From contig NW_022985566.1 in assembly GCF_010093815.1 (NCBI RefSeq), positions 518,191 to 582,190 on the forward strand: a stretch of DNA of 64,000 bases. Direction: 5' to 3'. This DNA is from Pseudovirgaria hyperparasitica. Its lineage: Eukaryota; Ascomycota; Dothideomycetes; Acrospermales; Acrospermaceae. Positions 12,991-23,105 of this stretch are shown here, one piece after another; positions within the stretch are counted from its first letter, which is position 1; every line of letters starts with the position of its first letter. The notes under the pieces were generated by a model, which was not told the origin of the DNA, searched no databases, and saw nothing but the letters and a program-made list of their open reading frames with translations. The translations under genes and the position numbers were made by a program.

Positions 12991-13080
12991 GCTCTATGGT
13001 TCTAGCTCTATAGGTTTGGCTCTATATATTAGCTCTATGGTCTAGCTCTATGTATTGGCTCTATGCCTAGCTCTATGTAT
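12991..13080. repeat. Short tandem array with GCTCTAT core
   Basis: Seven copies of a GCTCTAT core at spacings of about 11-15 bp, inside the non-pol 3' region of chromovirus B. Unit variants include AGCTCTATGG, TTGGCTCTATA and CTAGCTCTATG. Confidence 0.7.
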
Positions 13081-13715
13081 TCTGGATCTACTATGGGTAG
13101 TGCGCGCCGGCTCTATTTACCTAGCTTTTATCCGTTTTAGTCCTTTTTAGACCGTTTAGATACCCGTCGGCTAGTTTCTAGTAATTTAATTCTTAACTTA
13201 ACGATATTATATGTGCGCTCGCTTAGCTTATAACTATCGGTTTCTATATTCTAATTTTCCTTAAGTTACCTAAGTGTAGGTACCGTATATAAATTAGTTT
13301 ATCTCTATAAATTCTATTAGAGTACCCGAACTAGTAGCCTAGTAGTTATTAGTTCGGGTACTCTAACCTTTTATATTTTATATTAAGAGTTTAATTCTAT
13401 AGTAGGGTACCTTTTTTTAGGTTCTTAGTTCTATGTTTTTCTCGTATATAATAGTCTATATTAGTCTATTCTAGACTCTTCTATATTATTCTATTGTGGT
13501 ATATCGCGTCGCGTTCCTAAAATGGTTATTTACACTTTCTTCGCGTCTAGTAACCGTATAACGCTTGAATTATAGGGCTGCTATATAGAGTTTTCCTAGT
13601 GCACGTCTAGATTTCCTAGTTTAGTACTTCGTTCTCTACGGTATCCTTCTTCTTTTTATAACGACCGCGACGTCGCTATACTTATATTAATAATACGCTA
13701 TTCTATATCTTTTAC

Positions 13716-16700
13716 TTATACGCAGCCATTATAGAACTTAAGATATATACCGCTAGTTCCTAGGTGTCCTTATCCTTAGTATAGTCCTTCTAACGGATTC
13801 TATATTTCTAAATACCGTCTTTATCGATCCTATATTCGATAATATAGTCCACTTTAAACACGTCTAGTCTATCTTAGGGTATAATAGAGTATAACTATAC
13901 GTTCGTATAGCTATACACGTTAGGTCGAAATCTTTTAAGTAGTAAGACGTGGAATATATTATAGATTCTTATATCGCTTCCTAAGTTAAGCTCGTAGACT
14001 CTTATACCAATATAACGTTTGATTCGGAAGGGACCAGCCATTTTATAATCGAGCTTTTTATTTACTCGCGACATTTATATATTATAGATATTAAGAAGGA
14101 CCTCGTCGCCCTCCTCGTACGTCTAATCCTTAGCTAATCTATTATAGTACTTCGTATACGAGTCGTTTACTTATTAGATTATAGTACGATAGTTATATAC
14201 GGTTTCGAAGATTTTAATTACTAATTCCTAAGCGTGGACGTTCATATCTATTATTTAATTAAATTAGACCGTCTAAGGCTTAAAACCTATCCTTAGACTG
14301 CGTCCGAGGTTCGCCTAGAAAGGTATAATATCTATCATACTATAACGACTATTATTATATATGAACTCTACTATACTTAGTAGGGAGGCCTAGTCATCCT
14401 ACTCGAAATTATAGAATACGCGTAGGTAGGCCTCGAGTGTCTAGTTCTATCGCTCTATCTAGCTATCCGTCTAAGAATAAAATACTATAGATATATCTCT
14501 ATTTATACTTACTATTTCGTAGAATAACGTCTAGAATTTGGATATAAAGGTACTTCCTCGGTCCGTAACGATCCTTTTTAGTATACTATAGACCTTAATA
14601 ATCTCGTTCTAGAATACCTACGCTAGTTCTTTAGATATAATCGTCTTCCACACCGGGATATATCTAGATATCTTTATAAGTCTATCTATAATAATAAGAA
14701 TAGAATTATAACTTATTCTAAGTATCTCGCTTAGAGATAAGTTAACTATAAAGTCTATAGTAACGTCTTTCTATATAAAGAGGGGGGCTAAAAGAGGCTA
14801 TAAATTCCTATATAGCTTATGCCTAGGGGCCTTCGTTCTTTAATAAATCGGATAAGTAGCTATCTATTCTTTAATGTACTTAGATATATCTTTCTAAAAA
14901 TAGTACTAACGAATTAAGCTTAGGGTACGTATATACCTAAAGTATCCTACTAGGTTAGCGTTATGGTATTAGCTAACTATATTAAATCGCGTGTTACCCG
15001 TTAGTATATAGTACTTTCTATTATAGTAAAGTAAGCCGTCTATAAAGGTCTACTTATAGTCTACTTTAGTCCGTAATAATCTATCTTACTATATTTTATG
15101 TAACTTTAAAACTATTAGGTCTATCTTCTATAGATCCATAATTAACTAGGTAAGGTTAATTAGATATTCACGCTAGGTATTATCGCCCTTCCCGATAGCG
15201 CTAATAAACGGTCTACTAGGGACTTCGGTACCGCGTCTTTAGTTACCGGCTTCGGTCTTAGAGATTCGATTACTAGCATCGATATTAGTATCTTACTAAT
15301 CGCCTAATAACTTAAAATCCAACCTCGTCCTTAAGAGTTAGGTCTATAGCTACTCTAGGACCCTATAGCTACTATAATCCTAGGCGCCTTCTTCATAGTT
15401 AGGTCTTCTTAATATTCTATTAGCTAGGTTTATACTTCTAGGTTAATAGTAGATTATAAAGTGAAAGTTCGTAAGCTACTTAGCCTATTAGACCTATTAA
15501 TAGTTTAAAACTATCGTGCTTATAAACCCCTTTAAGTTATAGTAATTAGTTAGTAACTCGACGTTATATATAGTACCTTTAAGATAATATCGCTACTATT
15601 TAAACGACTCTACTATTACTAGTAGCTCTTAGTTATAGATAGTATATCTAGTCTTAATATTAACTATTTTACGTAAGAAGAACGTAACTAGATACTATTA
15701 GACCTTTTTAGACTTAGTTAGTCTAGACTAGGAGAGAATACCTAAGATTATAAATCCTAACGCGTCGGTTTCGACGTGGATAGGTTTAGTTAGATCGAAG
15801 TATACTAGTAATAGGGCAGTTATAAATGCCTCTTTAATTTTCTTAAAGGAGGCCCTTTCGCCTTCCGATAATTCTATAGACTATAATTTAATATTACGCT
15901 ATTTCTATCTACCGCGGACCGTAATAGACGAATCTATAGTAGTAGTACGCGCGTTAAGTAGTACTACTAGCCGGGAGAAATACTTAACGAATTTTCAGTA
16001 GTAATTAGCAAATCCAATAAAGACACGTATATCTTAAACTAATTTTAGTTTAGGCTAGTCTATAATAGTAGCGACCCTATCCCTTTCTATGGTTATACCT
16101 TAATTAGTAATAACGAAGCTAAGAAAGTTAATATAGTTCTAGTAGAACTCGTATTTAGATAGCTTAATATATAGCTTATGTTTTTCTAGCCTATCTAGGA
16201 CTACGCGTACGTGCTAGATATGTTCTTCTTCGTTATTAGAGAAGATAAGGATGTTATCGAGGTATATAATGCACGTCGTGTTAAGTAGGCCTACTAGCGC
16301 GTTATTAATATACGCTTAGAAGGTTCCTAGCGCGTTAGTTAGTCTAAAAGGAACCACTATATACTCGAAGTATCCATAACGGGTCCTAAACGCCGTTTTC
16401 CACTTATCGCCCTTCTTAATATATAGGCGGTAGTAGACGTCGCGTAGATTAAGCTTAGTAAAGATCTTCGCGCGCCCTAGTCTATTAATAGACTCGGAGA
16501 TAAGAGATAGTAGGTAACGATTCTTTCGTGTAATATTATTTAGGCTATAGTAGTCGATATATAGATAGAGACTTCTATCCTTCTTCTTTATAAAGAGGAT
16601 TAGAGCTCCGGCTAGAGATATACTAGGTCTAATCTATTCTCGCGTAAGGTTCTTTTCGATATATTCTCGGAGGACCTATAGCTCAGGTTCTAATAGAGGG

Positions 16701-17546
16701 TATATAGGTCCATATAGAGGTTATTAACGGTCTTCGAGGTTAATAGTAAGATTAGTAGATTAGTATTAAGGTAATTTGGACGAGTCGATCGCTAACGCGA
16801 TATATTAGTATATTTTATACTAATATAGTAGGTTTTCGTCTACTTTAATACTAAGCTCTCTATTTTAAGTAAGTAAGAGGATGTAGATAGCGGAGATTAC
16901 CTTTTCGTAGTCCTTCTAGAATTATTCGTCGTCGACTAGCTATACTAGGTTCTATTATAGTAGGTATATATGCTAGCCAGCTGTTTTCTAGATAAAGTCT
17001 AGTTTCGGGTTATATTTTTTAAGCTATAGTATACTAAGGATCATGTCGAAGGGACTATCTACCATAATAAAGGTTAAGTAGTAGGGTTTCCACTTCCCCC
17101 CGCTATCCTAGATACTATATTTAATAGTATAGGTACCCTATAATTTAATAGGACTATCGATACTATAGAAGGTAATATCTATTAGTACTTAAATATCGAC
17201 GTTAAGTTCTCGTGCTCGTTAAGTTAATATAACGTTAGTAGCTAAACCGCTATCGAGCATTATGGTCTAGTATTATCCACGAGAGACCTTAATAGGCCTA
17301 GCCTATAGTTTAATATACTAGTTAGCTAGTTATCCCTCTATTTTAGTTACGCCTATAAGTCGCGAGGGTTCCTTATAGATAGTTAGTTTTTTATATTATA
17401 TACCGGGTAGTTAGGCGCGATATATTCTAGCTACTAGCACTTATAGTATATAACTAACTTAGTATCTATATTAGTATTTAGTAGTTTCCCTAAGCGGCAC
17501 TCGGGTACTATATAGCCTATCCTACTATAGGTATAGTAGGTAACTT
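13716..17546 (-). pseudogene. Chromovirus B pol remnant: zinc knuckle, protease, RT, RNase H, integrase, chromodomain
   Basis: Reading the minus strand, the zinc knuckle at 17,497-17,538 keeps one Cys while its other Cys/His codons have become Tyr (YYTYSRIGYIVPEC). An aspartic-protease-like segment follows (AMLDSG). RT begins near 16,620 ([20 protein letters not shown]), and its YLDD site at 16,253-16,264 reads YLDN. Integrase is recognised by RTKAPRHK, then DFIVNL and IDRLIKISRYIP. The post-integrase linker KLDYKMAGPFRI and a chromodomain (KYRIR then KDYTKDKDT) close it. In-frame TAG/TAA stops make it dead. Confidence 0.82.
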
Positions 17547-17599
17547 TAGGTCGTTTATATAAGTCGTTTCTCGCGTCTTAATATATCGACTAGTAGAAA

Positions 17600-18600
17600 G
17601 ATCCGTAGTACGGGCCTTATCTTCTCGAGTTCGTAGAGTAGTAGCGCCCACGAGGTATTCCGCGCGATCTATTACTAAACCGGTCCTCTTTAGATAATTT
17701 TACATTAGATTAGATTAATAGAGATAGTCGTGCGTCTATACGACGTTAGTTATTTATTATATACTAATGTTATTCTATAAGATTCGCGAGTACCTAAAGG
17801 TTAGTAGAGATAGACGTTATAAGGTCGATGCGTTCCTTTATACTCGGGTTAAGGGACCTTTTAAAGTCATCGCATTATCGAACTATATAATCTTCCTTAG
17901 CTTCTCTCTAAAGAGGTCGGAGGTATTTAAGAAGTTATAACGGGGATTATCTCTCTCGCTATTAAGTCTTAAAGATATAGCTCTAAGCCTATTCGCGTCG
18001 CTCGGCTCTATTACCGAAGTATTAAAGAAGGAATTCGGTAAACGTGTCCTAGTTATACGCATCCTTAGAGTATTTAATTTAATATACTATCTAACGTTTA
18101 GATGGCGTTAGGTCTAGATAGTTCTATATAAACCTAATCTTATTACTATCGTTCGGGAATAGGTAGAAGAATCGGCTATACTAGTAAGTCTATTTATAAA
18201 AGCTCCTCCTAGTTTTACTATTAAAGTAAGGTAGTTTCTTAGGCTAAGGTAACTAGGATAGTAATAGACTTAGTTAGACTATTTCGGCTTAAGTTAGTCT
18301 ATATTAGTATAGATTAGTTACTACTAGCACTAAAGCGCGTAGTACGGCTTCAAGTCTAGCAGTTCATCCTCACGCTTTATCAAGTTCACAAAGTTACTAC
18401 TCGAGCTAAGCCTAACGCTACCTCTCCGCGTATAGCTTAGTATATATATTATTATAAGGCGTGGTTAACGTTAGTCGGTTCTAATAAATTAATTCGTTAA
18501 CGTTAATAGGGTCTAGTCTTATAGTAAGGATAGGTCTAGTATAGTATAAACTAGACCGCGATGGAGTATAATAGACTCCTTCCTTATTATCTAGGTAATC
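17600..18600 (-). pseudogene. Probable chromovirus B gag remnant
   Basis: This is the interval between the 5' LTR (right) and the zinc knuckle, where Gag should lie in a gypsy element. No confident domain can be read because of stops and substitutions; the call rests on position. CpA/TpG are noticeably more frequent here, for example near 18,330-18,400, than in the outer elements. Confidence 0.4.
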
Positions 18601-18806
18601 TTCCACGGTTATACGGAATACTATACTAGTTATTAGTACGATAGCCTATAGAGTATACTTATTAGTAGAGGTAGTTATAGGGAGACTATTCTCTTTATTT
18701 AGATTTAGAGAGAGTCTCTCGTATAAGGTAGTACTACGGGTATTATAGCGCGTAGTAGGAGCTATCTCTATAAGCTACTATTATACTATATAGAGAGAAA
18801 TTAAAA

Positions 18807-19044
18807 TATAAAGAGTAAAGACGTAGGATAGTAGTCTAATAGTTTATAGAGAGATATAGGAATATATTTATAGAGTAATCTTACTCTTATATAAGGTTAA
18901 TTCCTAACGAGTAGGAATCGGTTTATACGGTCTACTTATATAGTAACCTCGCTTAACTTAGCTAACTTAACCTAGCTCTAGCCACTACGTGGCTACATGG
19001 ATTAGAATAGTCTATATAGGTCCGTTATAGTTCCCGTCCTAATA
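18807..19044 (-). repeat. LTR of chromovirus B (right copy, 5' LTR in element orientation)
   Basis: Second 238-bp LTR copy. It is followed by GATAG, the partner of AATAG at 10,957-10,961, after which the LINE ORF2 frame resumes. Confidence 0.9.
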
Positions 19045-20030
19045 GATAGGCTACTAGGGAGGGGGCACGTCGCCTCTAAATCGACGCCTTTATAGAACCA
19101 CTAGTATAGAGCATACAAGTACTCGGCGTCATGATTAATAATAAGCTAAAATAGGGACCATAGGTGGTACACGCCGTCTCTAGAGCTCTCTAGATAGAAA
19201 CCACTATACGCCGGATTATAGTATCTACGTAGAGAATAGCCCGGGATAAGGCGAGATAGCTATACGTCTCCCTAGCACGCCTAGCCTTTATATATAGATA
19301 CGAGTACTAGTACACGGCCCTTATATAAGCTCGGCAGGTAAAGCTTAAGTCTATATAAAACCGTATACTCCGCCTTATCTCTAGCGTATATAAAGCTACT
19401 AACACGACGCTCCTCTAACGCGAGATAAATATAACAAGTATATAGGACTTCTACTAGATATAGAGACTTATATACTTTACTAAATAATAAGTATAAGAAC
19501 GTAGAGAAGATAGGGTATATACCTTCACTATACTACGTACACGTATCCGCGCGTATTACTAGGCCCTCCCTACTATAGAATAAACTCGAGTATAATATAA
19601 ATACTATATAGAGGCGGACTCGAGCTAGACCGCGTAGAAGGTTCAAAATAACCTAGATACCGTCCTAAGCTAATAGAGCCCTAAGGAGCTTAGCCGCGTT
19701 ATACAGTCATAGATCTAGAATAAATAGAGAGAGATACTTAAAGCCTAGTGGGCCTCCTAATAGGATAGGTATCTAGAATAGATCCGAGGGCCTTAGAAGG
19801 AACTAAGTAAATAGATATATAAAGGGCTAACGAAGGCCTAAGTATCTATACTCCTCTAAGCCCGAATAGGCGCTATAGATCTCCTATATTACCTCTACTA
19901 GAGAGGCGTCCTAGATATATCTCCCTAGTGCGAGGACTATAGCCGGAGAGATATAATACGCCACTACCTCGCGACGTGCTCTAGCCTCTATACTCTAAGA
20001 TAAGCCCTCGTCCGTATAATAAGGACCTCT
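19045..20030 (+). pseudogene. LINE ORF2, 3' part: RT thumb region and C-terminal CCHC
   Basis: The frame continues directly from 10,961. It shows LGVMINNKLK and ARDKARQLYVSLARLAF, matching the region after the RT palm in Tad1-like LINEs. At 19,929-19,979 a C-x2-C(now Tyr)-x8-H-x4-C motif matches the zinc motif near the C-terminus of this family. Several RIP stops are present. Confidence 0.75.
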
Positions 20031-20114
20031 AATATTATATAATAGCTTAATAAGTACCCTAAGGACGTCGCCCGATAGATACTTATATACCTTCCTCTCC
20101 TCTAGTTCTAGTAG

Positions 20115-20187
20115 ACCCGCGTATATATACCGGAAGAAGCCTAATATATACCGGAAGAACCCCGGTATACGTCGGAAGAACCCTAGG
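20115..20187. repeat. Short tandem repeats in the LINE 3' region
   Basis: Three imperfect copies of a unit close to TATACCGGAAGAACCC, about 24-27 bp apart, lie between the end of ORF2 and the 3' hairpin. Variants differ mainly at G/C and at TACC/TACG positions. Confidence 0.6.
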
Positions 20188-20195
20188 AGAACCGC

Positions 20196-20230
20196 GATTA
20201 TTAGTTAAGGGCAGCCCTTAACTAATAATC
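20196..20230. repeat. Hairpin near the LINE 3' end
   Basis: Perfect 16-bp inverted repeat (GATTATTAGTTAAGGG and its complement) with a CAG loop. It is the same hairpin as at 7321-7351, with the loop differing only by the RIP-type change C to T. Confidence 0.9.
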
Positions 20231-20463
20231 TCCGTACCTACACGTGCTGGCTAAGGGTAAACCATTATAATATAGGCTATAGGCCTATAGGTAGCCCCTA
20301 GGGCTATATATATATAAAGAACGAGAGGATAGATAGAGCGTAGTTATGGATATAAGGGAGTTTTTCCTATTCATAGGTTTCTTCTTATATAGTAGCTTAG
20401 ACTAGAGGAGGCATGCGCCTATAGAGTGGTACTCTACCTAGTTTACTAATATTATTATTATTA

Positions 20464-20478
20464 TTATAAGATAATTTA
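20464..20478. repeat. Target-site duplication of the LINE, right copy
   Basis: This is an identical copy of the 15-mer at 7067-7081, directly after the (TTA)n tail of the LINE. After it the chromovirus A sequence resumes toward its 3' LTR. Confidence 0.9.
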
Positions 20479-20814
20479 CTTAAAGTCTTAATCCTATACT
20501 TACTTACTAAATAACCTTAATAAATATACTCTAAATACTTATCGGACTTTATAAATACCGCCCTATAGATTAAGCTATACTTCTTATAAAATAAGTAAGG
20601 GAAAGGTATCTTATTACTCTTATAATTAATTAAGATAGATAAAGTAACTCTCTATTTCGCTAGATTAGACTTAGAAGACTTAACTAATTTTATAACCCTA
20701 GATATAATAAAAGAAAAGAAAGAAGGGCTCCTTACTAAAGGAAGTTAGAATAACTCTCCGCTTATAAGTAGCTATAGAAGTACTTTAGGATAAAGTACCT
20801 TAGGAGAGATATTA

Positions 20815-21343
20815 TATAATAAATTACTAGCTAGAGCTATAGAAAGATACGTAGACTCTAGTACGAGTAGTATAAGAGATAGTATAATATATAAAAGAGA
20901 GGCCTATAATATAATAGATAGCCTTAGATAATAATCTAAGGCTAAGGTAGATACCTATAGGGAGAGCTAATTATAGATACTTAGAATAGATATTCTAAGT
21001 AGCCTACTAGATAATTAAGAATAGAATATTAGTATTCTAAGTAATATACTAAATACTTAGAATAAGTATTCTAATTAGCGGACCTTAGTAGAACTATATA
21101 GACCCTTTAGACCTAATCTCTAGAGATAGTTCTATAGTAATTAATTTAAACTTATACTATTATAATTACTACTTTACTTACCTACTAGCTAGTTACTATT
21201 TATACCCTATTAATACTTACTATAAACCTACTTATACTCCTCTAAGCCTTCTAAGTATCTTTATCTATAGGAAAGCTAGAATACTCTATATAATAGACTA
21301 CTTTAGGGATAAGCCGTATCCTTAGTAGAAAAGGTTTATTATA
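20815..21343 (+). repeat. 3' LTR of chromovirus A
   Basis: This is the second copy of the 529-bp LTR. A purine-rich run (about 20,801-20,810, TAGGAGAGAT) immediately upstream is a candidate polypurine tract. The sequence after 21,343 resumes the hAT transposase frame. Confidence 0.92.
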
Positions 21344-23105
21344 GGTAGCTATACCGGTAAAAACTTTAAGAATCTAATAATAGCTATACTTAAGAGATAG
21401 AGGATCGAAGATAGAGTTAGCTACTTCATCCTTAATAGAGTAAGTAATAATACTATAGCGGTGGAACTCCTTATAAAGGAACTTCCTAGTATAGGTAAAT
21501 ATTCACGTCTTTATTACTTTCTATACTACCTTAATCTTATCGCCTAGGCGCTTCTTTTTAGTAAGGATAAGAATATATTTAATAAGTTATCTAAGGATCT
21601 TATCGCCAAGCTTACCTTCCTTTAAGAATAGCGGAAAAAAGGTCTAATTATAGTACTCTAGTCTATTATCTACTTTATCTATTACTCTACTAAGAGACGC
21701 TAGAGGTTCGAGGCTATATAGAAGAAGATTTATAATAAGAACACGCTTATAAAGGATATAAAGTTTATCCTAGTTTAACTAAAGAAGCTAGTTAAGACGC
21801 GCTAGAATAGCTATTACGACTTCATGGAGCGTAGCCTTATATTATAAGCTATAATTAATAAGTTTATTAAGGAAATTCTCTTCTAAAGTTAGCGACGTAG
21901 TAATCTATAGTAGTCTAACCGAGATCTCTTTATAGATACTAAAGATAAAGACTCTAATAATAAAGTAGTTAACTTAGCGAATAGAATCCTATTATTTATT
22001 ATAGAAGGTAGACTTAATAACTATAACTAGAGTATTATTTATATATACGTTAATACTCTCTTATCTATTAAGAAAGTACTTCTATAAACTAAAGAAAGAG
22101 GCTATAAGGCTAATTATAGAGTAATCTAGTAAATTCTTCTATTAATATGCTTCCTAGAATTATACTTTAATAACCTTAGGTTTTCTAAATCTACTTCTAT
22201 TATATCTATCGGTAAAGTATAGCCTAATCTACCGCTTAAAGACTATTTATAGATTATAATTAATAACATAAGAAGTAAGCTAGTAAAGTACTATAACCTA
22301 GTAAAGGAAAACGTTATATATTATACTACTATATATCTTTATTCTATATAGAAATACTTCTTTAAGTAAGATAATAAGGATCTAATAGACTTATATCTAT
22401 AGGTATTACGAGATAGCCTAAAATTAGACTTTCTTATACTCTATTACTTATACTAATCTCTATTACCCTTCTCGCTACTATCTCTACCTCTTCTAGTTAT
22501 ATAATCTCTACCTTAGCTATTATAAGTAGAGTAATACTTAGATAAAATAAAGATAAAGGGCCCTAAAAGGTAAGAGGAGAATAAGCTAAGTATCTATCGT
22601 CGCCTTAATAGTAAGTCTAATCTTATAGATAGTCTAATCTAGTAGTAGCTAGATAGAAAGAATAAGTTTCTTTACCTTTATAAACTTATAATTAACGTAC
22701 TCTCTATACTAGCTTTAAGCTATAATAATAAATATATATTTAGTAAGATAGAAGATATAATTATACTATAACAAAGTAAGATAAGCCTACTATTAATTAG
22801 CTATCTATAAGATTTAAAGAGTTAGTAGTATTATAGCCTTATCTATAACTAGTAGCTTACGTAAAAGTATACTAGTTAGTTTCTTATTAAATTTAGATGA
22901 TTTAGTACTTAAATCTACCTAGGTATATACTAAGGCGTACGAAAATCGACTATATAGTCTTAAATATATGATATTTTAACTATGTTTACGAGATTCTTCG
23001 ACTACCTACTAAACTTTAGTTTAACTTAGTTAACTTTAATTCTACTACTAGAACTAATAGTTTAGTTTAAATATATAGTAGGGTAAACTAAAGTACTTTA
23101 GTTTA
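21344..23105 (+). pseudogene. hAT transposase, right part and 3' end, RIP-degraded
   Basis: The frame opens with GSYTGKNFKNLI, followed by RIEDRVSYFILNRVSNN, which matches the hAT pattern GxHxGEN...GYFxLDNASNN. The C-terminal dimerisation segment typical of hAT transposases is legible at about 22,686-22,745 (VLSILALSYNNKYIFS). Numerous RIP stops make it dead. It is the oldest layer of the nest, because chromovirus A interrupts it. The repeat signature ends near 23,105, beside a 22-bp palindrome. The exact terminus and an 8-bp target duplication could not be established because the left end is missing. Confidence 0.7.
23084..23105. repeat. 22-bp perfect palindrome at the edge of the repeat block
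   Basis: TAAACTAAAGT followed by its exact complement. Part of it (ACTTTAGTTTAACTT) repeats directly about 80 bp upstream at 23,013-23,027. It marks the end of CpA/TpG-depleted sequence and may lie at the terminus of the hAT element. Confidence 0.7.

Larger units (their letters stand above)
10962..19044 (-). mobile_element. Chromovirus B: second Ty3/gypsy element with chromodomain, minus strand
   Basis: This 8.1-kb LTR retrotransposon is inserted in the LINE RT frame. Its LTRs are both 238 bp, with flanking 5-mers AATAG and GATAG (one mismatch). Gag-pol runs on the minus strand: zinc knuckle at 17,497-17,538, protease near 17,000-17,300, RT near 16,000-16,700, integrase near 14,100-14,960, chromodomain at about 13,716-13,863. 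More than 2 kb lies between the chromodomain and the 3' LTR (the left one) and contains an open frame on the opposite strand. RIP stops are present, but more CpA/TpG remain than in the outer layers. It is the youngest insertion of the nest. Confidence 0.88.
7082..20463 (+). mobile_element. Tad1-like LINE (non-LTR retrotransposon), interrupted by chromovirus B
   Basis: The element is bounded by a perfect 15-bp duplication and ends in a (TTA)n tail (about 20,449-20,466), both hallmarks of non-LTR retrotransposons. Excluding chromovirus B it is about 5.3 kb. It carries an ORF1 with a CCHC knuckle (8353-8394) and an ORF2 with endonuclease, reverse transcriptase and a C-terminal CCHC, the layout of fungal Tad1-type LINEs. 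A near-identical hairpin sits about 240 bp from each end. RIP stops break every frame, although the RT YADD motif survives. Confidence 0.88.
908..21343 (+). mobile_element. Chromovirus A: Ty3/gypsy LTR retrotransposon with chromodomain, RIP-inactivated, itself interrupted
   Basis: This is an LTR retrotransposon inserted into the hAT transposase. Both LTRs are 529 bp, and the flanking 5-mers GATAG (903-907) and GGTAG (21,344-21,348) are a target duplication with one G/A difference. Without the LINE at 7,082-20,478 the element is about 7.0 kb, normal for gypsy. Gag, RT, RNase H, integrase and chromodomain remain readable in order on the plus strand, which is the gypsy order with the chromodomain after integrase. 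Every frame has many stops. Outside the later insertions CpA and TpG are almost absent. Confidence 0.9.
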
